Shown one piece after another: positions 23,301-32,620 of a DNA stretch of 64,000 nt. Position 1 is the first letter of the stretch. Every line of letters begins with the position of its first letter. Both the position numbers and the translations under genes were made by a program. A model generated the notes under the pieces. It made no database searches. It saw only the letters and a program-made list of their open reading frames with translations, and had not been told where the DNA came from. Source of the stretch: Selaginella tamariscina (taxonomy: Eukaryota > Streptophyta > Lycopodiopsida > Selaginellales > Selaginellaceae); contig PUQB01000164.1 in NCBI GenBank assembly GCA_003024785.1, positions 402,657 through 466,656 of the forward strand, given 5' to 3'.

Positions 23301-24094
23301 GACACATCAAGTGGATGGGTTAATTTCAAGTTGGCAGTTGGCATGACCTTGTTGTATACATGTGTACAGCCATGCGCCTATGTGATCGCCTCTGGCCAAA
23401 TTGACATGTCTACGAAGAATAGGGTTTCAAGAGAAGTACTCTAGCATAGGAAAAGAGCTTGATTTCGATAAAAGTCTCATACCTAGTCTGGCGTAACTAT
23501 ATACTAAAGGGGATAGTATAGTAGTAAACCCTTATGAAAAGGGGTAATGAGAAACACCGAGGGATGCAAAAATGTAAAGCTATAATATGTAACATGTGAA
23601 GATGTGGGACCATTGGAAAATCAAAGAAATGAAAAGGTGTTTAGTTAAGCACTTGAGATAAACGTCAAGTGCTTTGTGCGCTAAGACGACAAGGTCGTCA
23701 ATAGCATTTGATATTAAGGAATAAAGCAAGTCTTTATTTTATTAACCAAGGGGCCGGCAACAACACTAACTAGAGCCTCCAATATAAATTCTAGTTAAGT
23801 AAAGAAATTAACTAGTGTTGTGTGCGTCGGGTGACAGACTTTGTAGACGTGCAAAAGGTCTCCAGGTGACTTCATATCGCAGGTGGTGCCTCCGGCAGCT
23901 GGGTTTACGACTTAGTGAACAACGGTTCTAAAGTACTTGGTTTCGCGTAATGCAAGGGGGTAATAAAACTTATGTGAACTTTTGGCTGACTTCACATAGA
24001 GTGATATGTTAGTTTTGGTTAATTTTTTCTAACATTATCTAGTCTTAAAGATAGACGTCAACGAGGACGTTGACATTTTCAAAGGCGGGGAGTG
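20349..24094 (+). mobile_element. Element D2 internal region, non-coding
   Basis: I found no gag, protease, RT or integrase signature on either strand. The longest open frame beyond the primer site is about 65 codons and resembles nothing. The sequence is nevertheless conserved with D1 over about 0.9 kb at the 5' side and about 0.7 kb further in. A purine-rich tract (AAAGGCGGGGAGTG) ends it. Confidence 0.75.
20351..20363 (+). promoter_or_regulatory. Element D2 primer-binding site (tRNA-iMet type)
   Basis: TGGTATTAGAGCC lies two bases after the LTR end and differs at one position from the initiator tRNA-Met complement TGGTATCAGAGCC. Confidence 0.75.
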
Positions 24095-25756
24095 TGTCAT
24101 AGTTTTTATTATGACTCGACCTTTACTTTGGACGTTGACTGTTGTTACCTACTAGATTATGTGACGAACCCTAGATGTAGAAGAAACATGCCCGCATAGT
24201 GCACTTGGGTATCTAGGGATGGTCCGGCGGTGTCGTTAAATATTTGCAAAAAACTCTAAGCAAAGCTAGCACTTCCATTTAGAAAACTCTCCCCCATTTT
24301 GACGTTCCAAGTTAGGGTTTTTTGCAAAGTATAGCTAGGTTAGGGTTGACCTAACCCTAGGGTTGCCCTAAACCCCCTCCTTGGGGGTTAGGTTTAGGGT
24401 TAGTTAGGACAACTCATTTTCTCTAAGGGCTGCATTTTCCGTGCCAGCCCACTTACTCACTTAGGAAAATAGGGGAGGGGGGGGTCCGTCACATAAATAA
24501 GGTAGAGTATACGTAGGAGAGCTCTTGGGTTCATGACTGAGTTTGTTGCTCTTCTGCTGGTGCAAGCTTTAGCTTGTGCGTTAAGGTACAACCCTCTGTT
24601 GTGCCGCCCTAACTTCCAGATGATAGGGGTACATCCCCTTCGAGGTAACTTACCCTTAACGTTGGCGAATCCATGCCTAGGAGGTCTTGTCGGGATGCAC
24701 GTTCCAAGAGGCAAAGTTTGGCTTGTCTCCAGCCTCCTCCTCCACATCAAGCTAGGTAACACTCATGGCCAAGCAAGGCACATCCGTGTCCTTGACCGGT
24801 TGTGGTTCACATTACTAGTTCAGGTTCACATTACTAATTCCTGAGGGTTTCACTAAGGGGTTCTAGAGTTGGCATTTAGGGGCGCCACGTTTTGGCACTT
24901 GGTGCAACTTCAAATCTAAAGGGCTATGCATGATAGCCCACGATGTGGAAGGCTGTCCACATGGAGATGTGACACTAGGCTAGACGTCACATGATATAAT
25001 GCCTGAGGCACGCCCTTTGGGTTGTGTCATGGGTTTGTCGCCAAGGGTTAGATACTCTAGTAAACATATAGTGTTTGCACTAGGGTGATAAACCTTGAGC
25101 ATTCGCTCAAGGGAGGTTAGGTTTCATAACTAGGTGTGCTTGGCACACTTGGCTAGAGGTGTTCTCCTTAGGATCTAAGGGTTGAACAACCTAAGCTCAT
25201 TAGCAAAAGCCCTATAATGAGACACTCGCAAGGTCATGTACTAGAGTTATCCAAACCTAGCCTTAGGGAGTTTGCTTAGCAGAACACTCGTGTCCACGGC
25301 GCACACTCGTATCCTCACTAAGTACTAGCCCTAGGTCTAGGGTATGACTTGGTCACTCAAACCCTTAGGGGTTAGTCATGGTTCATGGTACCCTTTGTCG
25401 CCCTAAAGGGGTTGTACTCCTGGATGAGGGTGATTCCTCGAGGTAAGTGACGATGCCTTAGCTCTGTCATGAGGGTATATGTGAAACACATCTCCTTTGT
25501 GGGGTTAGGGCAAGCCTGTCTAGGTCTATTGGGACAGGATCCTAAAGTTTACTCAAGTTATCCTCTAGGGTTTAGGGATGGTCATTCTAGGGACTTAGGG
25601 TAGGACTCTAAGTCTTTTTGCCTAATTGGGCCCCTGAGTCAGACTCTTAGGGTTATCTTGGAAGACTTAACGTTGCTTACACAGGTGATGACGTCGAATG
25701 GCCACTTGGTAGCCACGTGTTGCCACGTGTTGGCCCTTTGGGTTAAAAACTTTGAC
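24095..25756 (+). repeat. Element D2 3' LTR
   Basis: It starts TGTCATAGTTTTTATTATG and ends ACTTTGACA. It retains a segment lost from the 5' LTR and has a much shorter G tract (24475-24483) at the place of the 23-G run. Confidence 0.8.
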
Positions 25757-26400
25757 ATGAACAATGGTCCGGCATTTATGGCTGAGGCATTTCATATTTT
25801 GATGTCTCGACTAGGGATACGCCACACTTTCACAAGTGCTTATCATCCTCAGACAGATGGTTTGGTGGAATGGCTCGTCAGAACCTTCAAGGGGATGATC
25901 GCAAAGTATGTGAACTTTTAACATTCGGATTGGGATGGTTATCTCCCGTCTCTCCAATATGTTATGTCACTAGAGTACAAAGTTCCATTGGTACTTCCCA
26001 TATAAGCTCTTGTATGGTCATGACCCAGTGTTGCCGATAGAGTTAGGTTTGCCTTCTTAGTTACCACGAGCTATTGATGCTAGGTCATGGGATCGGTATC
26101 TAACAAGCATTCTTCCATTGGTTCGTGCGGAGTCAGCAGATTACTTGGGCTGCATACAAGTAGGACAACAACAACGCTACAACTCGCACCATCGTCCTCT
26201 ATGGAGTACAAGGTTGATGAACTTGTGTTGGTTCGTTTTCATAAGCTTACGGTATGTGGTTTAGTTAAGAGTCTCTTTCCTCAGTGGAAAGGACCATATC
26301 GAGTGCTACGGCAAGTAGGGCCGCAGGTTTTGAGGTTCGGCACAACATTCAACCCGATCCTTCAAAAATTGTACACGTGCAACAGTTGAAGCATTTTTGT
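25757..26400 (+). pseudogene. Element E integrase, 3' part
   Basis: The frame 25757-25921 continues the integrase core from 19028 (NNGPAFMAEAFHILMSRLGI, then AYHPQTDGLVE), including the conserved HPQTDG signature. Downstream at 26087-26389 a basic C-terminal segment is visible (VDELVLVRFHKL, then SLFPQWKGPYRVL), the usual integrase tail. I see no chromodomain before the stop. Confidence 0.75.
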
Positions 26401-26504
26401 GCAACGGGAACAAGTTATGCCACCTACAAATCCACTAGTGCCTCTTCCTGATGCTCCTCTAGATTTGGGCCCATCTACTAGAGAACCCTAACCAACTTAC
26501 ATCC

Positions 26505-26682
26505 TTCCGAGAGGAGGGATGATGTAAGATCCATGTGTATAGCTGCATGTGCACATACTATTATTAGAGTAGTGGATTTGATAGCCATCGGATTGGTTTC
26601 AATCTAGACCACTCACTCTTGTATATAAGTTAGGGTTCTTGAACTAATGGAGATACACATTTCTATATTCTGAGTTTTCACA
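26505..26682 (+). repeat. Element E polypurine tract and 3' LTR
   Basis: GAGAGGAGGGATGA (about 26509-26522) is directly followed by TGTAAGATCC, the LTR start. The LTR runs 26523-26682 and ends TTTTCACA, followed by ATAT. Confidence 0.75.
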
Positions 26683-27355
26683 ATATGATTGTAAAGTCAT
26701 ATCCGTTAATGTAATAACTTGTTGGTAACTTGGATTGAGCGTTAGGCAATCGTTATTAATTTAAAAGTATTAATATCAAAATTGCAACTGTTTATGGAAT
26801 AAGGATTAATTGTTTGTTAAAAACACTAATTACTTGAATTAGTGAAGAAGTTATACTTTAATATAACTTAGGGTAAATTTTACATAATTAGTTTGAGAGT
26901 GGAATTGAATATAATGTTTAAAGATATGTATTACGAGTTAAGAGAGACTCTTATTGTGAGAATTAAGTTTAAAATTCAGTATTTAAACTTAGTGAGATAA
27001 GAGTTAGGAATTATGGAATGAACTTAGTTAGTGTGCTCTTTGAGGAATGAGTACAATAGCAATGGGTCAGTTAAGACATGTGATATCTAGAAATCGCCGA
27101 TTGATACACTATATATGGTTGAGTTTCTTGGTTCCACATCGGTTTGTTAGAAAGGTAAGTTATCTATATATGCTCCTTAATTGATAGGTGTTATAAAGAG
27201 TACAAAGTTGGTTGTAAAGGCAAATGGTAGTACTTGACACTTGGTCGCAACTTTAACTTGAATTTGATTCCTATTGAGAATGAATTTATTATCAATGACA
27301 CATCAAGTGCATAGGCTAATTTCAAGTTGGCATAAGCTTGTTGTATACATGTGTA
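26683..27355 (+). mobile_element. Element D1 internal region, second part, truncated
   Basis: It aligns to D2 from about 22675 to 23366 and stops at 27355, at the end of the motif TTGTTGTATACATGTGTA. No D1 3' LTR is present in the window. The same 18-mer occurs once more at 30105-30122, just after the aerolysin-type gene. Confidence 0.65.
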
Positions 27356-28981
27356 CAATTGATTGTTGGGAACTCCGTAGGCAAATGTGGGATGACTTAG
27401 GCAGTCTTGGTGGTCGCCAAGATATTGTTGCCAACACTCAATTTGGGTTTCGGCCGTACTTTGGGATGTACAAAAAGGTGCTATGGTGGCCTTTACCCGG
27501 ATGCCGCAAGGGTCCATGTACCAGTGGATTGGAGCACCCCTCCTGGTAGTGCATGTTACTCTAATGAGGGAGCCAAAAGAGGAGGAAGGAAGGAGATTTG
27601 GAGAGGTGGGCAATGGTAGATAGAAGAAATATGTATATATTGCCTCTACGAAGTACAAGGTGGCCTCCTTTCCAGAAGAAGACACACACAAGAAGATAGA
27701 CTAGAAGGATGCTGACCCATTGCTGACCTTCCTACTTATATAGTGTGTGACTCGCTCAAGCTCATTTTGTAGCTTTTGTTCCTTGATTGCAAGATGTTGC
27801 TCTTGGTGGTGGGCGTGCCCCTCTAACTCCTTAACAATAGTTTGTAGTTGGTCCAACTGAGTTTCAACTACTCAAACGCGCACCAATTAGTGAATAAAGG
27901 GGAATGTACAGAATATGCAAATAAATCTATGAACCCAATGCTACAGAAAAGCCCCAACCTAAGAAAACCACAATGGCAACAAGCCCTAATGAGATGTATC
28001 ACAAACCCTAGTTGCAAATTTTGAGGCAACATGTGTGTAGACGATGTGCAACATCTGTCCAGATTAATAAAGTAAAATAATTAAAAATGATTGGGAATAA
28101 TCCACATGTTAAAGGCATTGACATGGAAAGTAGATTGTGATAGATTGATGCACTGGCTAATACCACCAAGATTGATAGGTGGACATAATAGTTGAAAGCA
28201 CTACAACTTAGACAATAACGATTAAAGATATGTAAGTATAGACATATCCATACAACATTGAATTGCATAATAACTAAATATAATAGAGTGAATAGACTTT
28301 AATCATATGAAAATAATTCTGACGTGAAAGGATTGAATTCATTGAGTTTCAAGATAACATTGGTGACTCAACGTCAATCGTGGATTTCCAACGTGTGACA
28401 TAAAATGCTTTATTATGCTTTTGTTATCATAAATGTTTTTAGCCTTATTCATAATAACATCGTTCCTTTCTTAATTTATCATACTCATATTCGTAATGGA
28501 TCTAACATTTAACCCGAGAATTTTTAATATATATTTATTTTTGTATTTTTCACAAAAAAAAAATTTATATAATAGTCATATTTAATAATGAAAGATTCCT
28601 ATCTAACATGCGACATAAGTTCTTTGAATTATTATAGAGAACTTGTAATATTTGAAGGCTTCCAAAAAAGTCCACAAAACAATAATATAATGATTAATTC
28701 ATTCTGTATTGACTGTCTTCAATTTGCACTCATGTTTTTCTGTCCACGCGGTCTTACTCGTTAGCAATATACATTCTTAAATGAATTTTGTAATTTAATA
28801 TTAAGCTTTAATGTGCAAGATTCTTACAAATATCGCAAATAATTTATTTCCTACATATATCGAGGTGTATTTCCTAACAGGTGCTAGACTTCATTTGTCC
28901 CTACATCAATATAAGAACCCTTGACAGACATATAGATAATTTAAGTGTTAGTGATTAAAACTAATTATTATTTAGTTCTAA
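27356..28981. other. Unassigned sequence upstream of the aerolysin-type gene
   Basis: The GC-richer part at 27356-27620 has short open frames on the plus strand with no recognisable domain. On the minus strand, 27715-27870 encodes a short heptad-like stretch (TQLDQLQTIVKELEGHAHH) that could be a retroelement gag fragment or a coiled coil of another kind. From 28000 the DNA becomes AT-rich with no gene. The last 250 bases presumably hold the promoter of the downstream gene. Confidence 0.35.
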
Positions 28982-30100
28982 ATGTCTTTCGTTAATGTCT
29001 TAAAATTAGCAGTTCTATTCATTTGTTTCTATGTGGGACTTACAAGAAGCACACTGAATGAACAAGTTCCGGTACCGGAACGAGTGGCGACCCCCTTATC
29101 GGACAGGACGTAACGTTTATTGGAGGCCAAGGGGGACAGCAGTCCTCACTAGAGGGATGGCACGACGGCAAAGTCATCGAGAAGCTCACTGTGTGGTGTG
29201 CTGAATCCACCGTTAAGGCTGTCAAGATCTGGCTCTCCGGCGAGAACGACGACCAGGCTCACCTGTTCGGCGTTCCCGATAACAATCCAAGCTACGACTA
29301 CAATTTCAATCATGCGGATGGTCTAGAACTCATTAAATCAATGTCTCTGTGGGGGAATGGAGCAGGTTTTTTTCTCTCTTTTCTCTCTCTGTATATCAAT
29401 AACTATATATATGTACAGGAACAAGGTTTGGAGCACTGAAATTCGAGACTAACAAGGGTGGCAGTTTCGACCATGGAATGACAGGGTGGGGTAGGAAAAC
29501 AGAGTACAGAGTGAGCACATACTCCGGCATGCTGGTCGGAGCAATCGTGAACTCGGGTGCCGACATCGATGCACTCGGCTTCTACTTTATACTTCCCGTA
29601 AAGAAGTGTGTGATGAGGGACCTGGTGTACAACAATGGAGATTTATCCACCCTTGGCGGGATTAAAACTGAGGAGCTGGATGAGTACTCGAGTAACACGC
29701 CTGGTGACTACAAATTCTCTGGCGAACACGACTACACAACGTCCAGTCAGTGGTCGTACACTGCTGGGGTAACCGCTACGGTCTCAGTCACGGTGGAGGC
29801 CGGCATCCCGGAGGTCGCTAAAGTAACTGGCAACTTCCAATGGCAGGTCACGGAATCGGCCACGTACCAGACGTCTATACAGACTGTACAGAAACTTTCG
29901 TGGGAGCAAAGCGGGACACTGAGTCCGGGACAGTCGGTGCATCTCCGAGCGGTGACCCACAGTGGGAAGGTCAATGTTCCTTATGCTGCTAACATGTACG
30001 TCGAGGTCAATACGGGTCATCGTTTACGTATCAAATGCATGGCACGTACGATGGTGTAGACGTGGATGTTGTTGAGGTGATAAACATGAAGGATGAATGA
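28982..30100 (+). CDS. Secreted jacalin-aerolysin (natterin-like) pore-forming-type protein, two exons, frame-broken
   Basis: The ATG at 28982 opens a hydrophobic signal peptide (residues 1 to about 22). A jacalin-like lectin domain follows in exon 1 and early exon 2 (short motifs WHDGK, WCAES and HGMTGWG). An aerolysin-type C-terminal domain follows, rich in serine and threonine with the alternating polar pattern of a beta-hairpin pore former. Exon 1 ends at 29365 and exon 2 starts at 29419; the 53-base intron is GT-AG. The signal-peptide frame and the jacalin frame differ by one base: they overlap at 29062-29113, so one indel lies there. The aerolysin frame stops at 30057-30059 while a conserved-looking acidic tail continues in another frame to 30100. 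Known relatives (fish Dln1 and natterin-like proteins) bind glycans through the jacalin domain and assemble membrane pores. A defence role here is inferred. As it stands the gene may be a pseudogene or carry sequence errors. Confidence 0.75.
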
Positions 30101-30240
30101 GACTTTGTTGTATACATGTGTAAAACCGTGTGCTCGCACCATACAATTTATAATTTCATATTTATTAGTAAAATATTAAATATTTAGTAATGTTTTAAAA
30201 GGTTAAGTCATGGAGAATATAGTTGAAAATGTTCTCAGGT
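30101..30240. other. Gap between the aerolysin-type gene and chromovirus F
   Basis: It contains the 18-mer shared with element D (30105-30122) and then AT-rich sequence. There is no gene. Confidence 0.4.
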
Positions 30241-30846
30241 CATTCCCCATTCTTTGCAGTCCATGGTCAGCATCCCCATTGGTCATTGCATGCTTGTGTT
30301 GAGGTTTCGGTCAATCTATCAGCAGAAGATTGCCTCAACTGCCTTTAGATTATTCACGAGGAGTTGGTTCAACACCTCCACCAAGCCCAAGCCTCTCACA
30401 AGGTAGCTACCGATCAACATCGCCAAACTGCCCCTGTTTACATACCACTTGACCATCTTAGAAGCTCGACTATGAATGCCTTGGACCATTTCCAATTGTT
30501 GGTAGGGTCAATGAAGTTGCATTCCGTCTTCAGCTTCCCTCTACTATGAAGATCCATCTAGTTTTTCACGTTTTCGTTCTTGAGCCATATACACTTAGTA
30601 CCATTATTGAACGTACTATGCCACCACCACCACCTGTTAAACTCGATGGTAAACCCGAATATGAAGTACATGCTATTTTGGACTTCAAGCTCCTTCGTGG
30701 TAAGCTTTATTACCTTGTTGATTGGACTAGTTACTCTCCTAGTGATCGCACTTGGGTAATGCTCAACAAGCCATTACCACATTCCATGCTCAGTACTCGG
30801 ACAAGCCTAGTCTGACTTGTGGAACTCGTTGCCGAAGAGGGGATGG
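30241..30846 (+). pseudogene. Element F: chromovirus integrase C-terminus with chromodomain
   Basis: The region at 30480-30600 encodes the integrase tail pattern GPFPIVGRVNEVAFRLQLP followed by KIHLVFHVFVLEPY, the usual end of plant Ty3/gypsy integrases. A chromodomain follows at about 30640-30790 (YEVHAILDFKLLRGKLYYLV, then DWTSYSPSDRTWV), with the conserved aromatic residues visible. Upstream frames are broken, and the element's 5' part is missing from the window. A purine tract AGAGGGGATGG precedes the LTR. Confidence 0.8.
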
Positions 30847-31229
30847 TGTCATGAACCACCAGAATATACTAAGTTGATGCTAATGCTGGTATATGCTAAC
30901 ACTAGAATATTCTTTGGGAATATTCTAAGTTGATGCTGATGTTGGTATATGCCAACATTGGAATATTCTCTTAAATATTCTAGGATAAGGAACCAGTGGT
31001 CCAGATTCAGATCCAAAACCAAAGGTCCAAATTCAAATTCAAATCAGTAGTCTAAAAATTCCAAGTCCTAGTATATAAAGGAGGCTAGGATTAGGTTTTC
31101 AACATTCCGGTTCAACACCAGTTGCTAGCCAATCTCTTTTAATACTAAGTAATTAGTATTCTTTTCTCTTCTTTTCTTTTTCAAAAAAATGATTTCATTC
31201 ATATTCTATTATTAGCTTTGGCCGTGACA
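30847..31229 (+). repeat. Element F 3' LTR
   Basis: It starts TGTCATGAACCACC and ends GGCCGTGACA, so the termini form a 5-bp inverted repeat TGTCA/TGACA. A TATA box (TATATAAAGG) lies at about 31072. No partner LTR is found in the window, so the right boundary rests on the termini alone. Confidence 0.65.
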
Positions 31230-31996
31230 AAATGAGCTTTAATGTTATTCTTAATATAACACTTAAATAACACAACTCTCTTATTTAAATAATTTAATAA
31301 TAACTTAATATAACACTTAAGAATAACACAACTCTCTTATTTAAATAATTTAATAATAAAAATTATGTCAATAAAAATATATACACCTGATCAATAATTT
31401 ACATAAAATTATAATTTAGACATGGCCATGCTTGTGTTATACTTATAATTTATATGTATCTTAATTCATTTAAATTTATTGTTTCTCACTAAATAATATA
31501 AATATTACTTTTTTAAACAAGTTTTAAGGCAAATTAAGCAACATTACTAACCCCATTCGAATTTTTTTTTTTGACTCCATATATCTTAACTATATAAGTG
31601 TCGGTTTCATCTCTAATTGGAACTTTGACTTTAACTATGTTATTTCATACATATTACTATATAAACCTTACATAGTATTGAAAAGTTGTAACTTCAATTA
31701 GAGTCTTGAGAATGTATTTCCATTTTTCATGTATATACTTCAAAAAGATAGTGTAACTATAGCCTACTTAGTTGTGGTTCCTAGTTTGCACAAGTCCTCC
31801 ATTTTCTTTAGCCTATGTTTAATAAGCCATATATATATATATATAGATATAAAGACTTGTTAAATCATCTTTCAAAAAGTTTTGAAAAATGATTTAATAA
31901 CGAGTTTAAAAGGAGCGTAAACACATTATTGAGGATTTTGTACAAAGCTATTGCACACTATGTTCAACACGTATATATGTAAATTTTCAAAGAGTA
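31230..31996. other. AT-rich spacer, no gene
   Basis: The sequence is strongly AT-rich, with a tandem imperfect duplication of about 60 bases around 31255-31360 (TTAATATAACACTTAA) and a short TA run at about 31829-31846. No coding potential is visible. Confidence 0.5.
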
Positions 31997-32001
31997 CATA
32001 A

Positions 32002-32368
32002 TGTCAAGCCACGATCCAAGAACAAAGAAGCTTGACTCAGGAAAAGGACAAGAGCTAGGAACAATACAAGAGCAGGATAAGAATTAGGAACAAAATAAGA
32101 ACAAGAGGCAAGGAGCAAGACAAGTACAAGACAAGAATGATCGTAGAATGACTGGTGTTGATAGTAATTGATTGTACAATAATTAGGTCAGAGCTTTTAT
32201 GTTCACAACTCCAAGAGCTAATCTAGGCAAGAGCTAATCTAGTCATGAGCCAAAAATAGTGTCCCTTATCATGTAGGTATATCCTGTAGGCATCTTCTGT
32301 AGGCATATCCTGTAGGTATATCCTGTATTCCATATCCTATATCTTGTATCATGTATCGGGTTGTGACA
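32002..32368 (-). repeat. Element C 3' LTR
   Basis: This LTR (367 bp) contains degenerate TAGGCAT/CCTGTA units near 32275-32355. It is followed on the plus strand by GTACTTCCTCCCT, the complement of a purine tract. Confidence 0.85.
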
Positions 32369-32399
32369 GTACTTCCTCCCTAAGAACGAGTTCCACGAG

Positions 32400-32620
32400 T
32401 CCTGGGACCTGCTTTTGCAGGATAACGCCGATGAATGCAGCAACCTTGAAAGAAGCATGGAGTAAGTTGGATGCAGGTTCCCAAGTGTGATCGGTAGGCA
32501 AATAACCTTTTCAATCTACCAAGTATTGAAGTTGACGGCGATGAAGATGAAAATCAAGGATGGCTGCAACTTCGTACTCAGGTTCATCGTCAATGACCAC
32601 AAGAGGGAAGGAGAAGAAGC
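32400..32620 (-). pseudogene. Element C chromodomain
   Basis: The minus strand reads EPEYEVAAILDFHLHRRQLQ, then YLVD, a stop, and GYLPTDHTWEPASNLL, a chromodomain pattern with the WEPASNLL end well kept. It terminates the integrase as in other chromoviruses. The premature stop makes this copy non-functional. In chromoviruses this domain is thought to direct integration to particular chromatin. Confidence 0.75.

Larger units (their letters stand above)
19029..25756 (+). mobile_element. Element D2: non-coding LTR element (LARD-like)
   Basis: D2 is complete: 5' LTR 19029-20348, iMet-type primer site at 20351, 3.7 kb internal region without coding frames, purine tract 24081-24094, and 3' LTR 24095-25756. 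It sits inside the integrase gene of E. The flanking bases CAAAC and TGAAC look like an eroded 5-bp duplication. Long LTRs plus a multi-kilobase non-coding interior fit large retrotransposon derivatives (LARDs), which depend on proteins supplied by other elements. The same family is represented by D1. Confidence 0.8.
15256..26682 (+). mobile_element. Element E: Ty3/gypsy retrotransposon with very short LTRs, interrupted by D2
   Basis: E is bounded by LTRs of only about 155-160 bp (15256-15409 and 26523-26682) that begin TGTAAGATCCATGTGT and end in TCACA. ATAT flanks both ends, consistent with a 4-5 bp target duplication. Plus-strand order is gag, protease, RT, RNase H, integrase. Integrase is split by D2 (19029-25756). 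A purine-rich tract precedes the 3' LTR. Every domain has stops or frameshifts. It inserted into D1's internal region. Confidence 0.8.

Noticed and set aside
20349-24094. Hidden gag-pol in the interior of D2
   Set aside because: I looked on both strands for RT, protease, integrase and zinc-knuckle motifs and saw none; stops are dense in all frames.
27274-27691. Genes on either strand upstream of the aerolysin-type gene
   Set aside because: Frames overlap on both strands, none has a recognisable domain, and the left part is D1 interior.
30546-30815. A free-standing chromodomain host gene
   Set aside because: It is preceded by a retroelement integrase tail and followed by a purine tract and an LTR, so it is the end of a chromovirus.
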